A stretch of DNA of 64,000 nucleotides from positions 1 through 64,000 of the forward strand of contig JADKHF010000053.1 in assembly GCA_016721865.1 (NCBI GenBank). The letters are read 5' to 3'. This document shows positions 61,686-64,000 of the stretch, one piece after another. The notes beneath the pieces are model-generated. The model had not been told where the DNA came from, did not search any database, and was given only the letters and a program-made list of their open reading frames with translations. Position numbers and translations under genes: made by a program. Numbering within the stretch: the first letter of the stretch is position 1; every line of letters starts with the position of its first letter. This DNA comes from Nitrosomonas sp. Lineage in GTDB: Bacteria; Pseudomonadota; Gammaproteobacteria; Burkholderiales; Nitrosomonadaceae.

Positions 61686-61920
61686 AATTTTCCTTCCTTT
61701 TTTTCAGTTTAGTAACACAGCTCATAATCCTGGCATCAGACGAGCCTGACGACACATTGATTAAGCCATTCGGCTAGCTCAGGACGAACAGTAATATGTT
61801 GATTACGTTCGTGATGAGCCCCGACATAACCTTGAATGCGATCAACCTATTCAGTGTTTCCCAGGAGCGATAGAAAAAGTATCTACTCACACCCTGCCGT
61901 GGTCCGAATAAAATATCGAA

Positions 61921-61946
61921 ACTGGAGAGACTGGAGAGACTGGAGG
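61921..61946 (+). repeat. Three-copy 9-bp tandem repeat
   Basis: ACTGGAGAG occurs twice and ACTGGAGGT once in a row, between the peroxidase-like gene and the Cys-rich gene. It is short and has no clear role; it could vary in length by slippage. Confidence 0.5.
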
Positions 61947-61976
61947 TTACCGTTGGATTTTGTTCCTCAATTCATG

Positions 61977-62315
61977 CTAATAAGACCTGGTGGCAGCCAT
62001 TTTACGACAGCTCTCCGCGCATTCGCGGCAGGCCTTGACGCAATCTTCCATACCACTTGTCTCCTCGCAGCTCCTGGCGCAAGCGTCGCAGATCTCGGCA
62101 CAGACTGCACAAACCTTCTGGTGAAAGGCCGAGCCGCTTAACATGAAGTTAGCCGACGCCTGACAGATTTCTGCGCAGTTGATCATGAGTCGGAAATGAC
62201 TCGCTTCAACGTGTTTTCCGCCTACCACAAGGCAATGAGTCATCGCGGTATGCAAGCAGGTTTGATGACAGTGACTACACGCATCTATGCACGCCTGCAT
62301 GTTGATATCGTTCAT
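61977..62315 (-). CDS. Cys-rich four-helix-bundle copper-type protein (DUF326)
   Basis: A 112-residue protein of the DUF326 four-helix family, related to the copper storage proteins. Cysteines occur in helical spacing: ACIDACSHCHQTCLHTAMTH, MINCAEICQASANFM, VCAVCAEICDACARSCEE, and CVKACRECAESCRKM, which point into the bundle core and could hold many Cu(I) ions. No export signal is seen. It lies upstream of, and divergent from, a Crp/Fnr-type regulator. A cytosolic copper store would fit a cell with high copper demand for ammonia monooxygenase. Confidence 0.88.
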   Translation of the reverse strand: MNDINMQACIDACSHCHQTCLHTAMTHCLVVGGKHVEASHFRLMINCAEICQASANFMLSGSAFHQKVCAVCAEICDACARSCEETSGMEDCVKACRECAESCRKMAATRSY

Positions 62316-62573
62316 GTTATATTCTCCAGTAAGGTGATGTATGAAGCGACTTGCATTCCGTGCAGCCTGCTGAAAGAAAAAGCCACAGACATAAATTGCA
62401 ATTACGCGAAAGATACGGGGCGGGGAAAGAAGCGTCTGTACGCTATCGCGCTTTGAGCGATCACTCGGATTTATGTTAATATCTGGATTGTCACACTATT
62501 TTATAAAATAAATCAACGATTTCCAGACGAAATGACGATGCAGGTCAAAGCCGGAATAATTTGGACAACCATT

Positions 62574-63311
62574 ATGCCAGCGGTCGAAAAAGCCTCTTCC
62601 AAAATACAGAATCTGCTTCTGGCAGCTTTGCCGAAAAACGTATTCGACAAAATTGAGCCTTCGCTAAAACTGGTCGACCTGAAACTCGATGAAGTCCTGT
62701 GGGAAATGGACGAAAAGCGCAGGCATATCTATTTTCCCACTACCGCCATGATCTGCTTGCTCTACGAAACAGAAGATGGAGAATCGATCGAGGTTGGAAT
62801 GACTGGGAGGCAGGGACTGGTTGGTGTCGTAACTTTTATCGGGGATGCCCGGATGGCTAAACGAGCCGTAGTCATGAATCCCGGTCAGGCCTATGTGATG
62901 AAGGCCAAAGATGTTGAAAAATATTTTGAGGAAATATCGGACTTTCAGGAAATCTGCATGCTTTATACGCAGACACTGCTGGCCCAGATCTCTCAGAATG
63001 TGATCTGTAATCGCCTGCATTCCATCGAACAGCAGCTATGCCGATTCCTTCTGATCATAAGCGACAATCTGCAAACAACAACCATTCATATGACGCACGA
63101 CCGCATTTCAAACGTGCTGGGTGTGCGCCGTGAAAGCGTTTCCACTGCGGCCGCACAACTTCAGGACAAAGGGTTGATCAAATATGCGCGCGGCAAGATC
63201 GAATTGCTTGACCGGAAGGGTCTGCTGGCTGTCGCGTGTGAATGCTACGAGGTTGTTAGGGATCAATACGAAAGGATACTGGAAAAATACATTTCCCAGC
63301 ACGACTCGTAA
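62574..63311 (+). CDS. Crp/Fnr-family transcriptional regulator
   Basis: The start at 62574 (MPAVEKASSKIQNLLL) is preferred to 62532. Residues 20-140 form a cyclic-nucleotide-binding-like barrel (HIYFPTTAMICLLYETEDGE, VGMTGRQGLVGV), and the C-terminal winged helix-turn-helix is MTHDRISNVLGVRRESVSTA, then LQDKGLIKYARGKIELL. No Cys cluster for an iron-sulfur centre is seen at the N-terminus, so it is not Fnr itself. It could govern the divergent DUF326 gene; the ligand is unknown. Confidence 0.9.
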   Translation: MPAVEKASSKIQNLLLAALPKNVFDKIEPSLKLVDLKLDEVLWEMDEKRRHIYFPTTAMICLLYETEDGESIEVGMTGRQGLVGVVTFIGDARMAKRAVVMNPGQAYVMKAKDVEKYFEEISDFQEICMLYTQTLLAQISQNVICNRLHSIEQQLCRFLLIISDNLQTTTIHMTHDRISNVLGVRRESVSTAAAQLQDKGLIKYARGKIELLDRKGLLAVACECYEVVRDQYERILEKYISQHDS

Positions 63312-63331
63312 TTACACTTTGCCAGCAACCT

Positions 63332-63862
63332 TTATTGAGATCTCAGGTACGTCAGCATAGAATCAGCGCCTGAAATCTCGAAAGGATCCGTAGGACAATT
63401 GTCTGCAAAACCTGGCTCAACGAACATTTTTTCGATCTTCTTATCCTGAACAACCATGGAATATCGCCAGGAACGCATGCCGAATCCTAAGTTCGATTTG
63501 TCTACCAGCATTCCCATCTTGCGCGTGAACTCGCCATTGCCATCGGGAAGCAAAAATATTTGCTCGACTCCGAGATGTTTACGCCATTGAAACATAACAA
63601 ATGCGTCGTTCACCGACAGGCAAATTACCTCATCAATACCCAATGTTTTGAAATCACCATAGTGCTTCTCATAACCAGGTAAATGTGCAGTAGTGCACGT
63701 CGGCGTGTATGCGCCGGGTAACGCGAATAATACAATCCGCTTATTCTTAAAAATATCGTCCGTTGTAACATCCTGCCAGCGAAATGGATTATCGCCACCT
63801 ATCGATTCATCACGCACGCGCGTTTTAAAAGTTGCACTCGGAACCTGCCATTGCTCTAACAT
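63332..63862 (-). CDS. Peroxiredoxin (AhpC/TSA family, Prx5-like)
   Basis: A 176-residue thiol peroxidase. The peroxidatic Cys is in FALPGAYTPTCTTAHLPGY; a Prx5-type EVICLSVNDAFVMFQWRKH follows, and the conserved Arg lies in FGMRSWRYSMVV. A further Cys near the C-terminus (FADNCPTDPF) could be a resolving residue. It removes hydrogen peroxide and organic peroxides in the cytoplasm. It is convergent with the Crp-type gene, the stops being only 20 bases apart. Confidence 0.93.
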   Translation of the reverse strand: MLEQWQVPSATFKTRVRDESIGGDNPFRWQDVTTDDIFKNKRIVLFALPGAYTPTCTTAHLPGYEKHYGDFKTLGIDEVICLSVNDAFVMFQWRKHLGVEQIFLLPDGNGEFTRKMGMLVDKSNLGFGMRSWRYSMVVQDKKIEKMFVEPGFADNCPTDPFEISGADSMLTYLRSQ

Positions 63863-64000
63863 GATTGCCTCCTGGAATTATTGTGCTATTTCTCAGTTAC
63901 TACACCGGATAATCGAATCTCCGGGACTCTATCGCCCTCATGCTGAAAAAAAGCAAAAACCGGCGAAACTTGCGCCAGTCTGTTGCCATATTCCGGCTAA
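63863..64000. other. Spacer at the right edge of the window
   Basis: 138 bases upstream of the peroxiredoxin start. The ribosome-binding site GGAGGC lies at about 63870 on the minus strand; no further gene or repeat is visible. Confidence 0.4.

Noticed and set aside
1..64000. CRISPR array, tRNA, rRNA or prophage
   Set aside because: No regularly spaced repeats, no CCA-type cloverleaf candidates in the spacers and no phage structural genes were seen by eye; weak tRNA-like folds cannot be fully excluded without a search.

Overview
The window is a piece of the chromosome of a betaproteobacterial ammonia oxidiser, most likely a Nitrosomonas. The direct evidence is a complete minus-strand amoCAB operon (about 7.3-10.4 kb) whose proteins carry the ammonia monooxygenase metal-site signatures. 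By eye AmoA looks nearer to the N. oligotropha/ureae type than to N. europaea, but no alignment was run. No rRNA, tRNA or CRISPR array was recognised.

Layout. 0-2.5 kb: a badly frameshifted IS66-family element inserted in a PDZ-domain gene, of which only the 3' end remains. 2.7-6.8 kb: a transmembrane pseudokinase with a TPR-like tail, an APC amino-acid permease, a rhodanese and a 139-bp MITE-like repeat. 7.2-10.5 kb: amoCAB with its terminator, an intercistronic hairpin and a candidate promoter. 10.7-17.1 kb: fdxA-addB-addA (ferredoxin and a RecBCD-type helicase/nuclease). 17.4-20.9 kb: DUF6629 membrane protein, exported cyclophilin, an Orn/Lys/Arg decarboxylase remnant, a membrane lytic transglycosylase and a second MITE copy. 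21-28.3 kb: a polyphosphate neighbourhood (ppk1, an 8-TM protein, a DUF2252 protein, ppx, sixA). 28.4-35.3 kb: a helix-hairpin-helix protein with a lysine-rich tail, a YajD-like HNH protein, acyl-CoA synthetase, FadE and DapE. 35.3-37.0 kb: an AT-rich stretch of partial or broken genes. 37.2-44.5 kb: DsbA-like protein, DUF6279 lipoprotein, TMEM175 channel, MscS channel, a lipoprotein and a HerA-like ATPase. 44.7-59 kb: a glycogen/central-sugar cluster (glk, glgP, glgB, glgC, two GH57 enzymes, pgi, glgA). 59-63.9 kb: an FAD oxidoreductase, di-haem peroxidase, Cys-rich copper-type protein, Crp/Fnr regulator and peroxiredoxin, which suggests redox and metal stress handling.

How they fit together. 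Ammonia oxidation supplies electrons. The glycogen and polyphosphate blocks look like carbon and energy reserves for an autotroph facing feast/famine. glk, pgi, glgC, glgA and glgB lead from glucose or fructose-6-P to glycogen, and glgP with the GH57 enzymes leads back.

Quality warning. Many housekeeping genes here are split by single-base frameshifts, several repairable by adding one base to a homopolymer. At two places (about 52.03 kb and 60.36 kb) neighbouring genes are joined with the end of one or both missing. Sequencing or assembly error is the simplest explanation for many of the frameshifts. For broken genes I give the reconstructed span and say where the frame changes.
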